From Salinibius halmophilus (lineage in GTDB: Bacteria; Pseudomonadota; Gammaproteobacteria; Pseudomonadales; Natronospirillaceae): a stretch of 64,000 nucleotides of DNA. Where the stretch lies: positions 1 through 64,000 of the forward strand of contig NZ_QPEP01000003.1 in NCBI RefSeq assembly GCF_003577475.1, given 5' to 3'. Each line of letters starts with the position of its first letter. The stretch's first letter is position 1. Position numbers and translations under genes: made by a program. This document shows positions 1 through 8,762 of this stretch, in pieces. The notes under the pieces were generated by a model, which was not told where the DNA came from, did not search any database, and worked only from the letters and a program-made list of their open reading frames with translations.

Positions 1-118
1 CTTCAGACCCTGCCGTTGGCCAGCAACGCCCTTGCCAGTCGGATTATCTTCCCCTTGGTCGGGGTGATTCAGGTGTCTTGCAACCTGACGGGTTTGCCAG
101 CTTCGCTGGGCAAACAAA

Positions 119-147
119 AAAGCCCCAAAAAAGGGGCTATTTTTTAT
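119..147 (-). terminator. Intrinsic terminator after the SEC-C protein gene
   Basis: A six-pair stem AGCCCC/GGGGCT with an A6 loop (121-138) has A-runs on the left and T-runs on the right, so it can end transcription on either strand. The gene on the minus strand stops 28 bases away, so the minus reading is the likely one. A second weaker hairpin lies at 92-115. Confidence 0.75.
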
Positions 148-174
148 TCATAAAAACGAATTTTTTACGAGTTT

Positions 175-1260
175 TTACGCAACTTTACAGCATTTTTTCA
201 ACTTTTTACCAGACCCACATGGACAAGGGTCGTTGCGACCTACTTTCTGTTGGCTGCGGGTAAATGGTTGGTTGGCTTGTAAGCGTTGTGGCCCAACAAA
301 TGACCACCAGTCGCGCAGCGCTTGGTTTAGGCGGTCTAGGTCGTTGCCTGCATCCAGTGCGGCATCCAGTTCGGCAAAAGCAGCGGTATCGAGCATGGTC
401 CATAATTTTTGACCGCGGCGAAAACCAAAAATCCAGTTCGCTAATGCTGGCTCACCATCACTGTCGTATTCAACGTTGGCTTCGAAGTTACCACCACGTA
501 GTGCTTCTACCACTGCATTGTGAATGCTGACGATACTGCGATACACCTCTACTACTTCAGCTTGGTCTTTAAACTGTGGCTCCCAACGCTTGTCAGCCCA
601 AATATGGGCTAACCAAAACTGTGGGTCAATTGGGCGGGCCGCCAGTTCCATTGCCGTGCAAAAGCCATCAAGCTGAGCAATCCCCTTTAAGCCTGTGCTG
701 CTGCCATAGTGCTCAAGAATATTCTCAACTTTATTGACCAAGGCCATTTGCTCGTCTTGCGAGGCATGGCCATCGACTTTTTGGGCAGCCAATGCTTTTT
801 CTAGCTCGCCCATCAACTGCTCATAAAGCTTGTTAAGCTCGGTCGCTTTGTCGTCGTACTTACCACGATAGCTTTCTAACTGCTCAATCACTGGGTCTGG
901 GTATTTTGGCAACTGCGAAGCCAACGCAATTAACGCCAAACGACGCGCCGGCTCTTTACGGCGCTTATCCACCATATACTGGCCAAAGGGCACAATCGCA
1001 GGCTCACCAATGGCATCTACCACGGTTGGCAAGCGTTTCTGGGCAGTTGGGCTCTCGGCGAAGGCTTTTAAGCGCTTTATTAGCTCAGGAACTAGGGCTT
1101 CATCGGCCAAGTGCGCTAGGGCTAGCCAAGCGCCGTCTAGTATTTCGGAGTTTGCCCGCTCAACTACCGCCAGCAATGCTGGCACATCTTGCGATGAAAT
1201 GGATAGCGCAGCAACGTCCTCCACTGACGTTACATTGGCTAATGAAGATAGATCTGACAT
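175..1260 (-). CDS. UPF0149/YecA-like protein with C-terminal SEC-C metal-binding motif
   Basis: The 361-residue protein has an alanine/leucine-rich helical N-terminal half resembling HEAT-type repeats, a central UPF0149-like segment (around [18 protein letters not shown] and the [13 protein letters not shown] stretch), and ends in a textbook SEC-C zinc motif, [17 protein letters not shown] motifs bind zinc and in SecA mediate contact with ribosome or SecB; the role here is unknown. I chose ATG at 1260 rather than a TTG four codons upstream because a GGATG/TAGG stretch precedes the ATG. It is a single gene, transcribed in the same direction as sbcDC but separated from sbcC by about 90 bases, so it may have its own promoter. 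A hairpin terminator follows. Confidence 0.85.
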   Translation of the reverse strand: MSDLSSLANVTSVEDVAALSISSQDVPALLAVVERANSEILDGAWLALAHLADEALVPELIKRLKAFAESPTAQKRLPTVVDAIGEPAIVPFGQYMVDKRRKEPARRLALIALASQLPKYPDPVIEQLESYRGKYDDKATELNKLYEQLMGELEKALAAQKVDGHASQDEQMALVNKVENILEHYGSSTGLKGIAQLDGFCTAMELAARPIDPQFWLAHIWADKRWEPQFKDQAEVVEVYRSIVSIHNAVVEALRGGNFEANVEYDSDGEPALANWIFGFRRGQKLWTMLDTAAFAELDAALDAGNDLDRLNQALRDWWSFVGPQRLQANQPFTRSQQKVGRNDPCPCGSGKKLKKCCKVA

Positions 1261-1348
1261 ACCTACATCCAATGACTATAAAATCAGCGCGCGATTATGC
1301 CACACCCCAGCCTAAAACTTAATTCTTGGTGAACATCTGATTACAATT

Positions 1349-4300
1349 TTATCCCGTAATGCGATATTCGTCCGGCAATCGGCTCACCCCCATACCGGCA
1401 GAACGGGATACGGGCAGCTGCACACTAATGCGCTCTTTTAGGGCATCGATATGGCTGATAATGCCGATTAACTTGCCACTGGCTTGCAAGCCAGCTAAAG
1501 CATCCACGGCCACATCAAGCGTGGCACTATCGAGCGTGCCAAACCCTTCGTCGAGAAACAGTGAGTCTATTTGCACTCGGTCACTGACTAAATCGGATAA
1601 GCCAAGCGCTAACGCCAAGCTGGCTAAGAATTTCTCGCCGCCACTAAGGGAGCTAACATCGCGCACTTCATCGGCCTGCCAAGTATCTTGCACGGCCAAG
1701 CCAAGCTGTTCGGTGCAAATTAATTGATAACGGCCAAATAGCTGCTGCAGTTGCACGTTTGCCAAGTTTACCAGCTGTGCCAAGGTCAGTGACTGGACAA
1801 AGGTGCGATATTTATCGCCTTTGGCCGAGCCAATTAAGCCATCGAGCTGCGCCCATATCGCTACTTCTTGCTCCTGTTCGGCCAGTTGTTTGGCGTATTC
1901 AGCTAGCTTTGCCCGTGCTGTCGCATCGTCATCTCGTTGCTGCTTAAGTGAGCCTAGCTGTTGCCAAAGCTCAGTTAGGGTTTGACTAATGGCTTCTAGC
2001 TCTAAGGTCAGCGTTGCTTGGTCTACGTTTGGCTCGCTTGGCAATTGCGTTTCTTGCACGCTAGTCAGCTTTTCTTTTGCCAGCACCAAGCTGCGCTCAG
2101 CGGCTTCAATGCGCTCGGCTAATGATTGCAAGCTCGCATCATCTAAAACTGCTGCCAAAAATTGCGTTTCGTCATCAAAGTTCGACTGCGCCAGTGCCAG
2201 CTGCCAGGCCTGATCTGCCTGTACTTTTTCGTCTTCGGCTTGTGCGACCTGCTCGCTTAGCAAGGTCATCTGGCTAACTACCTGCCCCCATTGTTCATAC
2301 AAAGGTTGCCACTGAGCTCGCTGATCCACTGCTGACCAGTCGTTATTGGCTGGCTGCCACTTCATCGCTGTCTGCTCGCTCTGCAACTGTTCAATGCGCT
2401 GGCTTAAACTTGCAAGGTCGTGCGTTTGCTGCTGTAGGCGTTGGCGTTCATGGCTCACTTGTTCAGCGAGCACCTCTTGCTGCGCTAAATAGTGCTGCCA
2501 CGCTTCGTTTTGCCCTGTCATCTTAGTCAGCGTCTGACTCAATTCATTTTGCTTTACTTGCAATGCTTGCTGGGCGTCTGCTGCACTTTTTTGTTGGGCT
2601 TGTAGTGATTCAAGCTGTGTTGCAAGCGCCTGCTTACGACTAGAAGCAGCCGATAAATCAACAGCGAGCGCCTGCTGCCTAGTTTGTTGCTTGGCTAATT
2701 CGCTTTGCAATGGTGTAAGCGCTTGCTGACGTAGGCGCAACGCTTCAAGTTCTGCGCTGAGCTCGGCAATATTGGGTAACTCGCCTAATTGTTTGCTCAA
2801 CTGCTGGCACTGATCTTGTGCATGTGCCAGTTGCTCGCCAAGTTGCTGTTGCTGTAAAAGCAGTTGCTGCTCATTTTTGACGAGCTGATCAAGCTCGCCT
2901 TGGGCCACTTGATAGGCTTGCTTGGCATTACTTGGCTGTACATTATTGTATTGCGCCACTTTCGGATGCTCGGTGCTGCCACACACAGGGCAAGGGCTAT
3001 CTGGCTGTAGCTGCTCACGCACTTGTTGCAGGTCGGCAATGGTTTGCGCTTGCTCAAATATGGTGAGCTTGTCGGCGAGCTGGGCTTTGCTTTGCGCTAT
3101 GTTTGGTGCTAGTTCAGTGAGCTTGCTTTTCACATCTCTCAGCGCCTGCTGCGCTGTTTGCTGCTTGCTTTGCCACTGCACCAGCTGAGCCTGCCAATCT
3201 TGTTGATTACGCTCAGCTTGCTGCACCTGCCCGGCTAGGGTTTGCACCTGGCTGGCGAGCGTGGCATCTGGGTCCAGTTGAGTAATGTCGCTTTGTAATG
3301 CTTGTACTTGCGCATCTATTTTGGCTTTTCGCTCACTCAAACGAGCCAGGCCAATTCCAGCCAGCTGCTCGCGTGTGCCCACCACGCTTTGATCTAGCTG
3401 TGCCTGTTGTTCACGCTGCTCACCAAGCTGTACCGTTACTAGCCGGTATTGCTCAAGGTACTGGCGCAGCTGGTTTAATTGATCAGTTGTTAAGGGGCTT
3501 TGCTGGCTTAACCATAGTGCTAGCTGAGCTTTTTCATCATTAAGGCGGTGCTGCTGACTGGTTAACTGCGCCAGCGTGTCGCTAAGCCAAGCCCTACTCT
3601 GGCCCACAACCGAATCTAGCTGCTGGGCAAGGCTGTGTTTTTGCTCGTCTGCTTGTTGCTGTCGCTGCGCTAATTGTGAGAGGCGCTGCTGGGCAAGCTT
3701 GGCTTGGTCATATAATGGTTTAATTTTAGTAGCGGGTTTGGCGCTGGCAAGCAGGGCGCGCTCGGGCGCTAAACTTTGCCACGTTTGATTCGCTTGCTGC
3801 CAAGCTACTTGGCTATCGGCTAATAGCTGTTTATGCTCGCCCAAGCGCTGCCATATTTTTAGCTGGTCTTGCTTCGCTGCCTGTTTACTTTGCTGGCCGG
3901 CAATGTTTTGCTCTAACTCAGCAATACGCTGATGCAGTGCTGCTAACCCTTCTTCGTCGAGTACCTCGGTCGCATCAAGGCGTTGTTTGTCTTGTGCAAG
4001 CTGGCTTGCTAGCGATTTATGGCGCTCATATACCGCAATGGAGATATCGCCATATAACTCGCTACCGGTTAGCTCCTCTAACAACTCGGCCCGCTCATTC
4101 ACGGGCGCATCCATAAATGCCGAAAAGCCACCTTGGGCTAATAGAATCGATTTGGTAAAGCGCGAGAAATCTAAGCCGGTAATGGCCTCTACTCTTTTGA
4201 GTTTGTCGCGCAGCTTGTCTTCTACCTGTTTATCCTCGGTCATATCTGCAAGGTAGGCTTGCGGTGGCTGCAGTTTGCCATCGGCTTTGCTACGCGCACG

Positions 4301-4597
4301 CTTTTGCTGCCAACCGGCTTTCCAGCGTTTGCCTTGGGCGATAAATTCAACCTCCGCCCAGCACTCCCCAGTTTGACGGCTCATAATCTCGTTTTGACTG
4401 GCCGATACCTGATTCGCCCGCGGTGTTTGATGGTATAGGGCTAGGCAGATGGCATCGAGAATCGTAGTTTTACCCGCCCCGGTTGGGCCGGTGATTAAAA
4501 AAAGCCCCGCATCATCAAAAGGCGCTTGGTCTAGGTTAATTTGCCACTGGCCTTGCAGGCTATTGAGGTTGGCAAAACGTACCGTGCAAAGTTTCAT
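1349..4597 (-). CDS. sbcC: Exonuclease SbcC, SMC-like ATPase subunit
   Basis: SbcC forms the SbcCD nuclease, which cleaves DNA hairpins and trims protein-blocked ends. The 1082-residue protein starts with an ATP-binding half containing Walker A GPTGAGKTT, followed by a very long glutamine-rich coiled coil, interrupted near residue 535 by the zinc-hook CPVC, then a second coiled coil and the C-terminal ATPase half with the signature SSLSGGEKF and Walker B SLFLDEGFGTLD. Length and order match the family (E. coli SbcC is about 1050 residues). Its ATG overlaps the sbcD stop by four bases (ATGA), implying translational coupling. The hairpin substrate preference is notable because the window is rich in hairpin repeats, but that link is only a thought. 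Confidence 0.97.
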   Translation of the reverse strand: MKLCTVRFANLNSLQGQWQINLDQAPFDDAGLFLITGPTGAGKTTILDAICLALYHQTPRANQVSASQNEIMSRQTGECWAEVEFIAQGKRWKAGWQQKRARSKADGKLQPPQAYLADMTEDKQVEDKLRDKLKRVEAITGLDFSRFTKSILLAQGGFSAFMDAPVNERAELLEELTGSELYGDISIAVYERHKSLASQLAQDKQRLDATEVLDEEGLAALHQRIAELEQNIAGQQSKQAAKQDQLKIWQRLGEHKQLLADSQVAWQQANQTWQSLAPERALLASAKPATKIKPLYDQAKLAQQRLSQLAQRQQQADEQKHSLAQQLDSVVGQSRAWLSDTLAQLTSQQHRLNDEKAQLALWLSQQSPLTTDQLNQLRQYLEQYRLVTVQLGEQREQQAQLDQSVVGTREQLAGIGLARLSERKAKIDAQVQALQSDITQLDPDATLASQVQTLAGQVQQAERNQQDWQAQLVQWQSKQQTAQQALRDVKSKLTELAPNIAQSKAQLADKLTIFEQAQTIADLQQVREQLQPDSPCPVCGSTEHPKVAQYNNVQPSNAKQAYQVAQGELDQLVKNEQQLLLQQQQLGEQLAHAQDQCQQLSKQLGELPNIAELSAELEALRLRQQALTPLQSELAKQQTRQQALAVDLSAASSRKQALATQLESLQAQQKSAADAQQALQVKQNELSQTLTKMTGQNEAWQHYLAQQEVLAEQVSHERQRLQQQTHDLASLSQRIEQLQSEQTAMKWQPANNDWSAVDQRAQWQPLYEQWGQVVSQMTLLSEQVAQAEDEKVQADQAWQLALAQSNFDDETQFLAAVLDDASLQSLAERIEAAERSLVLAKEKLTSVQETQLPSEPNVDQATLTLELEAISQTLTELWQQLGSLKQQRDDDATARAKLAEYAKQLAEQEQEVAIWAQLDGLIGSAKGDKYRTFVQSLTLAQLVNLANVQLQQLFGRYQLICTEQLGLAVQDTWQADEVRDVSSLSGGEKFLASLALALGLSDLVSDRVQIDSLFLDEGFGTLDSATLDVAVDALAGLQASGKLIGIISHIDALKERISVQLPVSRSAGMGVSRLPDEYRITG

Positions 4598-5751
4598 TGT
4601 TCGCCCTCCTGAACCTGAGTAACCACCTGCTGGTAGCGCTCGGTTAGTGCATGCTGCTGCTCGTCGCTCAGCTCGATGCCTTGCAGTCGTTGCTCAAATA
4701 CCTGCATAGGGGTGAGCTCATCAATCGATGCCTGTCGCTGCTGCCAAGCTAGGGTTGGGCTGAGCTGTTGGCGCTGAACTTTTAAAACTTGCACGGGGTA
4801 ATCAGCTAGCATCTGGTGTACTTTTTTAGTTAGGTCGCTGCGCGTTTCATTAAAACTTAGGCTTAACCAAAGGCTGTTTTGCGTCAGTGCTCGATCCACT
4901 TCCCGAGCTAACGTATCGAGCGTGAGGTTTTCCAGGTAGGCCATTGGCTGCCAAGTTGGCAGCTCAATCAGCTCGGGTTGGTCAAGTTGTTCGGTATCGA
5001 GTAGCACCATGGATTTTTGTTGGCTCGCCTCACTAAAACTTAAGGCAATCGGTGAGCCGCTATAGCGCCAATGGGCTTTGCCAGCAATCTGTTGTGGGCG
5101 GTGAATGTGGCCCATGGCAAGGTAATCAAATTCAGGGAGCGCGCTACTTGGCAACGCCTCAAGCGTGCCAATATAAATATCGCGCTCCGAGTCACTGGTG
5201 CTGGCACCAATGAGCGTTAAGTGCCCCGTGCCAATGACTGGCAGGCCATGCTGTTGGGCTTGTTGAAAGCGCTCGTGATAGTGCTCGCTAATGCGCTGCC
5301 CTAATGCTTGCTGGCTGCCAGACAGTGCAGCATTGAGCACATCGCGCGGGCGAATAAAGGGCACGGGTACGAGTGTTGCGCATGCCTCTCCTCGCTGGTT
5401 TTTCAATAGCTGCGGGTGCGAATGCTCAGTGGTGGTCACAACATGGGTGTTTAAACACTGCAATACGCTCTGCGACTCTTGCAGTACAGCGACCGAATCG
5501 TGGTTACCCGCCATCAACCACAATTGGCAGTTACAAGCATGCAGCTTGGCGATCAATTGGCTAAGCAATTGGCGAGCATAACTGGCTGGGGCGCCAGTAT
5601 CATAAAGATCACCGGCAATCAGTACGGCATCAATCTGTTTGTTTTGCACTACCTCAACGAGCCAATCGATGAGCTGTTGGTGCTCGAATTGGCGCGATAA
5701 GCCAAAAAAGTTTTGTCCTAGGTGCCAATCGGAGGTGTGCAAAATGCGCAT
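4594..5751 (-). CDS. sbcD: Exonuclease SbcD, nuclease subunit
   Basis: SbcD is the metallophosphoesterase subunit of the SbcCD hairpin nuclease. The N-terminus MRILHTSDWHLGQ carries the DxH metal motif; further metal ligands appear in AGDLYD, GNHDS and the GHIH motif in YLAMGHIHRPQ. I start at ATG 5751 (385 residues) rather than an upstream non-ATG codon at 5832 because the conserved MRILHTSDWH begins here and the extra 27 residues have no family counterpart. It is the first gene of the sbcDC operon and is divergent from a TSUP permease; the short gap between them holds a perfect 14-base palindrome. Confidence 0.96.
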   Translation of the reverse strand: MRILHTSDWHLGQNFFGLSRQFEHQQLIDWLVEVVQNKQIDAVLIAGDLYDTGAPASYARQLLSQLIAKLHACNCQLWLMAGNHDSVAVLQESQSVLQCLNTHVVTTTEHSHPQLLKNQRGEACATLVPVPFIRPRDVLNAALSGSQQALGQRISEHYHERFQQAQQHGLPVIGTGHLTLIGASTSDSERDIYIGTLEALPSSALPEFDYLAMGHIHRPQQIAGKAHWRYSGSPIALSFSEASQQKSMVLLDTEQLDQPELIELPTWQPMAYLENLTLDTLAREVDRALTQNSLWLSLSFNETRSDLTKKVHQMLADYPVQVLKVQRQQLSPTLAWQQRQASIDELTPMQVFEQRLQGIELSDEQQHALTERYQQVVTQVQEGEQ

Positions 5752-5802
5752 AGTTAAGACTCCCTTAATTTGATGCCAAGCATGATACCATGTTGCTCGC
5801 GG

Positions 5803-5816
5803 CGATAAATTTATCG
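5803..5816. promoter_or_regulatory. Perfect 14-base palindrome between sbcD and TSUP genes
   Basis: CGATAAATTTATCG is its own reverse complement and sits in the divergent intergenic region, 52 bases from sbcD and 35 bases before the TSUP start. Such a symmetric A+T-rich site could be an operator for a dimeric regulator. I do not recognise it as a known site. Confidence 0.3.
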
Positions 5817-5850
5817 GCGCCGTTTGTATCACCTGCTCTTGGAGCCCCGC

Positions 5851-6588
5851 TTGGAAGTCACTCTGGTTTTATTATTAATTTTGTTTTGTGTGGCGGTATT
5901 AGCCGGCTGGATCGACACGCTCGCCGGTGGTGGTGGGCTAATTGTTCTGCCGGTGCTACTGTTTGTTGGCATGCCACCCTTAGCGGCATTGGCCACCAAT
6001 AAAAGCCAAGGTTGTGTGGGCACGTTCACCGCTACCTTTAGCTTGTTTCGCCAAGGGTATTTGCGCGATCGGTCACTGATAAAACTAGTACTTTATGCCG
6101 CCATGGGCGCAGCGCTGGGCACACTGCTGATTCAGCACATTAATACCGACTTTTTGAACTGGGCCATCCCAGCTTTACTTATTAGCGTGGCGATTTATTT
6201 TGCTTTTGGTAATTTAACGCCTAAGGCCAAAAAGCGCCGCTTTGGTGATGCGTCGGTGGCGGCTGTGGGGTTCTATGATGGCGCCGTTGGCCCAGGCACT
6301 GGCTCGTTTTTTGCCGCATCTGGCGTGGCCTGGCGGGCGCGTTCGCTAGTCAATGCCACCATAGAAGCCAAGCTATTTAACTTCACCACCAATATCGCCT
6401 CGCTTGTGCTCTTCGCTGCTGGTGGCCAGGTGGTGTGGAGCATTGGCCTCACCATGATGTTAGGGCAAGCGATTGGTGCATGGTTTGCTAGTCACAACAT
6501 CGTCACGCTGGGCAGTAAAATCATTCGGCCACTGGTCATTCTTATGTGTTTGCTGCTTTCAGCCCAGCAAATTTGGCAACTGTTTTAA
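5851..6588 (+). CDS. TSUP/YfcA-family membrane permease
   Basis: This is a 245-residue polytopic membrane protein of the TauE/SafE (TSUP, formerly DUF81) family, which export or import sulfur-containing or other small organic anions; the substrate cannot be read from sequence. The opening LAGWIDTLAGGGGLIVLP and the repeat-half motif GFYDGAVGPGTGSFF are hallmark family motifs. The reading frame is open upstream to a TTG at 5824, but TTG at 5851 is preceded by GGAG six bases upstream and starts just before the first membrane helix, so I prefer it. It diverges from sbcDC. Confidence 0.87.
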   Translation: MEVTLVLLLILFCVAVLAGWIDTLAGGGGLIVLPVLLFVGMPPLAALATNKSQGCVGTFTATFSLFRQGYLRDRSLIKLVLYAAMGAALGTLLIQHINTDFLNWAIPALLISVAIYFAFGNLTPKAKKRRFGDASVAAVGFYDGAVGPGTGSFFAASGVAWRARSLVNATIEAKLFNFTTNIASLVLFAAGGQVVWSIGLTMMLGQAIGAWFASHNIVTLGSKIIRPLVILMCLLLSAQQIWQLF

Positions 6589-6684
6589 TCGCTCGGTTTG
6601 GCATAAGTTTTTTTCCACTTTCTAGCAGTAAATGGGCCTGTCTGTACTACGCTTATCCTTATCAGAGCGTAGAAGGCAGATAGT

Positions 6685-8250
6685 GTGGATTGGCTGATAG
6701 AAGACGATATTGCAGCATCCGAAGATGAGTTAGCAACCTACAAGGTGCTGATTGTTGATGACGAAGTGGATGTTCATACCGCTACGAAGATGGCGCTTGG
6801 TAACTTTCGCTTCGAAAACCGCAAGTTAGAGTTTTTAAGCGCCTATACCGGCCAAGAAGCCAAAGCCCTGTTAAAAGAACACAAGGACGTTGCCGTTATT
6901 TTGTTAGACGTAGTGATGGAGTCTGACGACGCTGGTCTGAGGGTAGCAAAATACCTTCGCAATGTATTAGGAAACCGCTACAGCCGAGTGATTCTGCGCA
7001 CAGGCCAACCTGGCATGGCACCAGAGTCCTCGGTGATTCGTGAATACGATATCGACGGTTATCGCAATAAAGCCGAACTGCGCAAAGCCGATTTAGAAGC
7101 TGTTTTTTATACATCGCTGCGTGCTTATCGTGATGTATTGGCCTTGCAGCATTATCGCAACTCGCTGGAAGTAGTCATTAATGCCATCACTCGCACAAGC
7201 CAAATTTCGGACTTATTTAAGTTTGCCAATACAGTACTTGAGCAGCTAAAAAACGTTACCCACGCTGTTGATTCTAACTTGCTGATTCACACACCAGAGG
7301 CGCTAGCGATCTCTTACCTAGACGATCAGCCGCATTTTATGATGGCCGAGCGCAATAATATTCAGCTGCTAGAGCAGCACCAGCAGCCTAAATTATCGGA
7401 AGAAATGCTAGCGCTACATGCCAACGCGTTATACGAGAAAAAAGGCCGCATTCTCTACCCTTATTATGTGTACTACCATCAATCGGATGAAGGCAACGAA
7501 ACAGTATTTATTCTTAAAGTTGCCTCGCGCCTTGATAACGAAGCCAAGCGCATGGTGGAGTTGTACTTACAAAACGTTATCATCACCTACGAAAACTTGT
7601 TGCTGTCTAATGTTTTGCGCTCAACCCAAGAGACCATTATTGGTTTGCTGGGCAGTGCGATGGAAACCCGCTCCCGCGAAACCTCAAACCATGTTCGCCG
7701 AGTGGGCGATGCAGCAGCCCTGCTCGCTCAGCTTTGCGATCAACCCAAACATTATTACCAACGCCTACGCCTTGCCGCACAACTACACGACGTTGGCAAA
7801 GTAGAAGTGCCAGACCATATTCTGAACAAAAAAGGCGAACTGACCGAAGAAGAGTGGGCAATCATGCGCCAACATCCAGAAGCAGGTTATCGAATGCTGG
7901 GCACAACTAAGAACGGCATTATTGATATGGCAGCCCGAGTGGCCTACGAGCATCACGAACACTGGAATGGTGGTGGTTATCCGCGTGGACTCAAAGGCAA
8001 AGAAATCTCTCTGGAAGGCCGAATTGTTGGGTTAATTGATGTATTCGATACGCTCTGCAGTCAACGCATGCACAAAGAAGCCTGGGACCCACAAGAAGTG
8101 CGAGAAGAGATTCGCCACCTAGCGGGCATTCAGTTCGATCCAGAACTGGTTAAACTATTCGACAGTCAGTTCAGTAACTTCGTGACCATATTCGAACAAG
8201 GTAAAGACGAGCTACTTGCGCGAGACGAGGACGAGCCCGGCAATCAATAG
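6685..8250 (+). CDS. Response regulator with DUF3369 and HD-GYP domains
   Basis: A 521-residue cytosolic protein. Residues about 20-140 form a receiver domain (VLIVDDE, phospho-acceptor D75 in VILLDVVM), the middle is a DUF3369 GAF-like region, and residues about 330-510 form an HD-GYP phosphodiesterase with HD at 368-369 in LHDVGK and the signature HHEHWNGGGYPRGLKG. HD-GYP domains hydrolyse cyclic di-GMP; the intact motifs suggest an active enzyme. Such REC-DUF3369-HD-GYP proteins act under a sensor kinase, but none is adjacent. The start is GTG at 6685, with AAGG eight to nine bases upstream. Its 3' end overlaps the convergent YdcZ-like gene by 39 bases. Confidence 0.93.
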   Translation: MDWLIEDDIAASEDELATYKVLIVDDEVDVHTATKMALGNFRFENRKLEFLSAYTGQEAKALLKEHKDVAVILLDVVMESDDAGLRVAKYLRNVLGNRYSRVILRTGQPGMAPESSVIREYDIDGYRNKAELRKADLEAVFYTSLRAYRDVLALQHYRNSLEVVINAITRTSQISDLFKFANTVLEQLKNVTHAVDSNLLIHTPEALAISYLDDQPHFMMAERNNIQLLEQHQQPKLSEEMLALHANALYEKKGRILYPYYVYYHQSDEGNETVFILKVASRLDNEAKRMVELYLQNVIITYENLLLSNVLRSTQETIIGLLGSAMETRSRETSNHVRRVGDAAALLAQLCDQPKHYYQRLRLAAQLHDVGKVEVPDHILNKKGELTEEEWAIMRQHPEAGYRMLGTTKNGIIDMAARVAYEHHEHWNGGGYPRGLKGKEISLEGRIVGLIDVFDTLCSQRMHKEAWDPQEVREEIRHLAGIQFDPELVKLFDSQFSNFVTIFEQGKDELLARDEDEPGNQ

Positions 8251-8664
8251 GCAGGCACCTATGACTCGGTTCCAGTTGATCTCAGCCTTTGGATAGCCTA
8301 ATAAGCCGTATTGATCGTAAACCAACGACGTCAGCATTTGCCCTACCACTATGGTCGCGGCCAGTACCAAAGCACCAAGCTTAGGCGCTAAAAAAATGGA
8401 CATGCCAATGTTAAACGCGCCCAATGCACCACCCAGCCATGCCCACCAAGGAATACTCACCAGCGGCTGGGTAAAAAAGGTGCGATCTGCTTGCCAAGCC
8501 ATCACACCCAAAATAACCGTGCCAATCACAAATGAAACAAATGCCGCATGAATCGGCGTCGCCATTGCCGTGCGCAACTGGGCGTTGACCCCGGCTTGTG
8601 AGGTTAAACCAAAGCCAACGGCCAAGCCCAACAATAACAACCACACCCAACTGGTTTGCGACAT
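8212..8664 (-). CDS. YdcZ/DUF606-type DMT-family membrane protein
   Basis: A 150-residue protein with four to five predicted membrane helices, matching the small YdcZ (DUF606) branch of the drug/metabolite transporter superfamily: NAQLRTAMATPIHAAFVSF at the first half and ATIVVGQMLTSLVYDQYGLLG in the second are family-typical. The substrate is unknown. ATG 8664 is preceded by GGGAT; an in-frame TTG four codons upstream is less likely. The C-terminal coding sequence overlaps the last 39 bases of the opposite HD-GYP gene. Confidence 0.85.
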   Translation of the reverse strand: MSQTSWVWLLLLGLAVGFGLTSQAGVNAQLRTAMATPIHAAFVSFVIGTVILGVMAWQADRTFFTQPLVSIPWWAWLGGALGAFNIGMSIFLAPKLGALVLAATIVVGQMLTSLVYDQYGLLGYPKAEINWNRVIGACLLIAGLVLVSRK

Positions 8665-8721
8665 ATCAAATCCCAATTAAATCAATGCTAGCGGTACGCA
8701 CCTTAGGTGATTTTAGCCCAT

Positions 8722-8746
8722 AAAAAAAGCCCGCCGAAGCGGGCTT
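8722..8746 (-). terminator. Intrinsic terminator for the TraF-like/lipoprotein pair
   Basis: An 8-pair stem AAGCCCGC/GCGGGCTT with a CGAA loop (TTCG on the transcribed strand) is followed on the minus strand by seven T. It lies 16 bases after the lipoprotein stop codon. Confidence 0.88.
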
Positions 8747-8762
8747 AGATTAAAGCAGCTCA

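Noticed and set aside
1-150. Open frame on the plus strand that includes NLTGLPASLG, faintly like an amidase C-terminus
   Set aside because: It is cut by the window edge, is short, and its end runs into the terminator hairpin. No motif is firm enough to call a gene.
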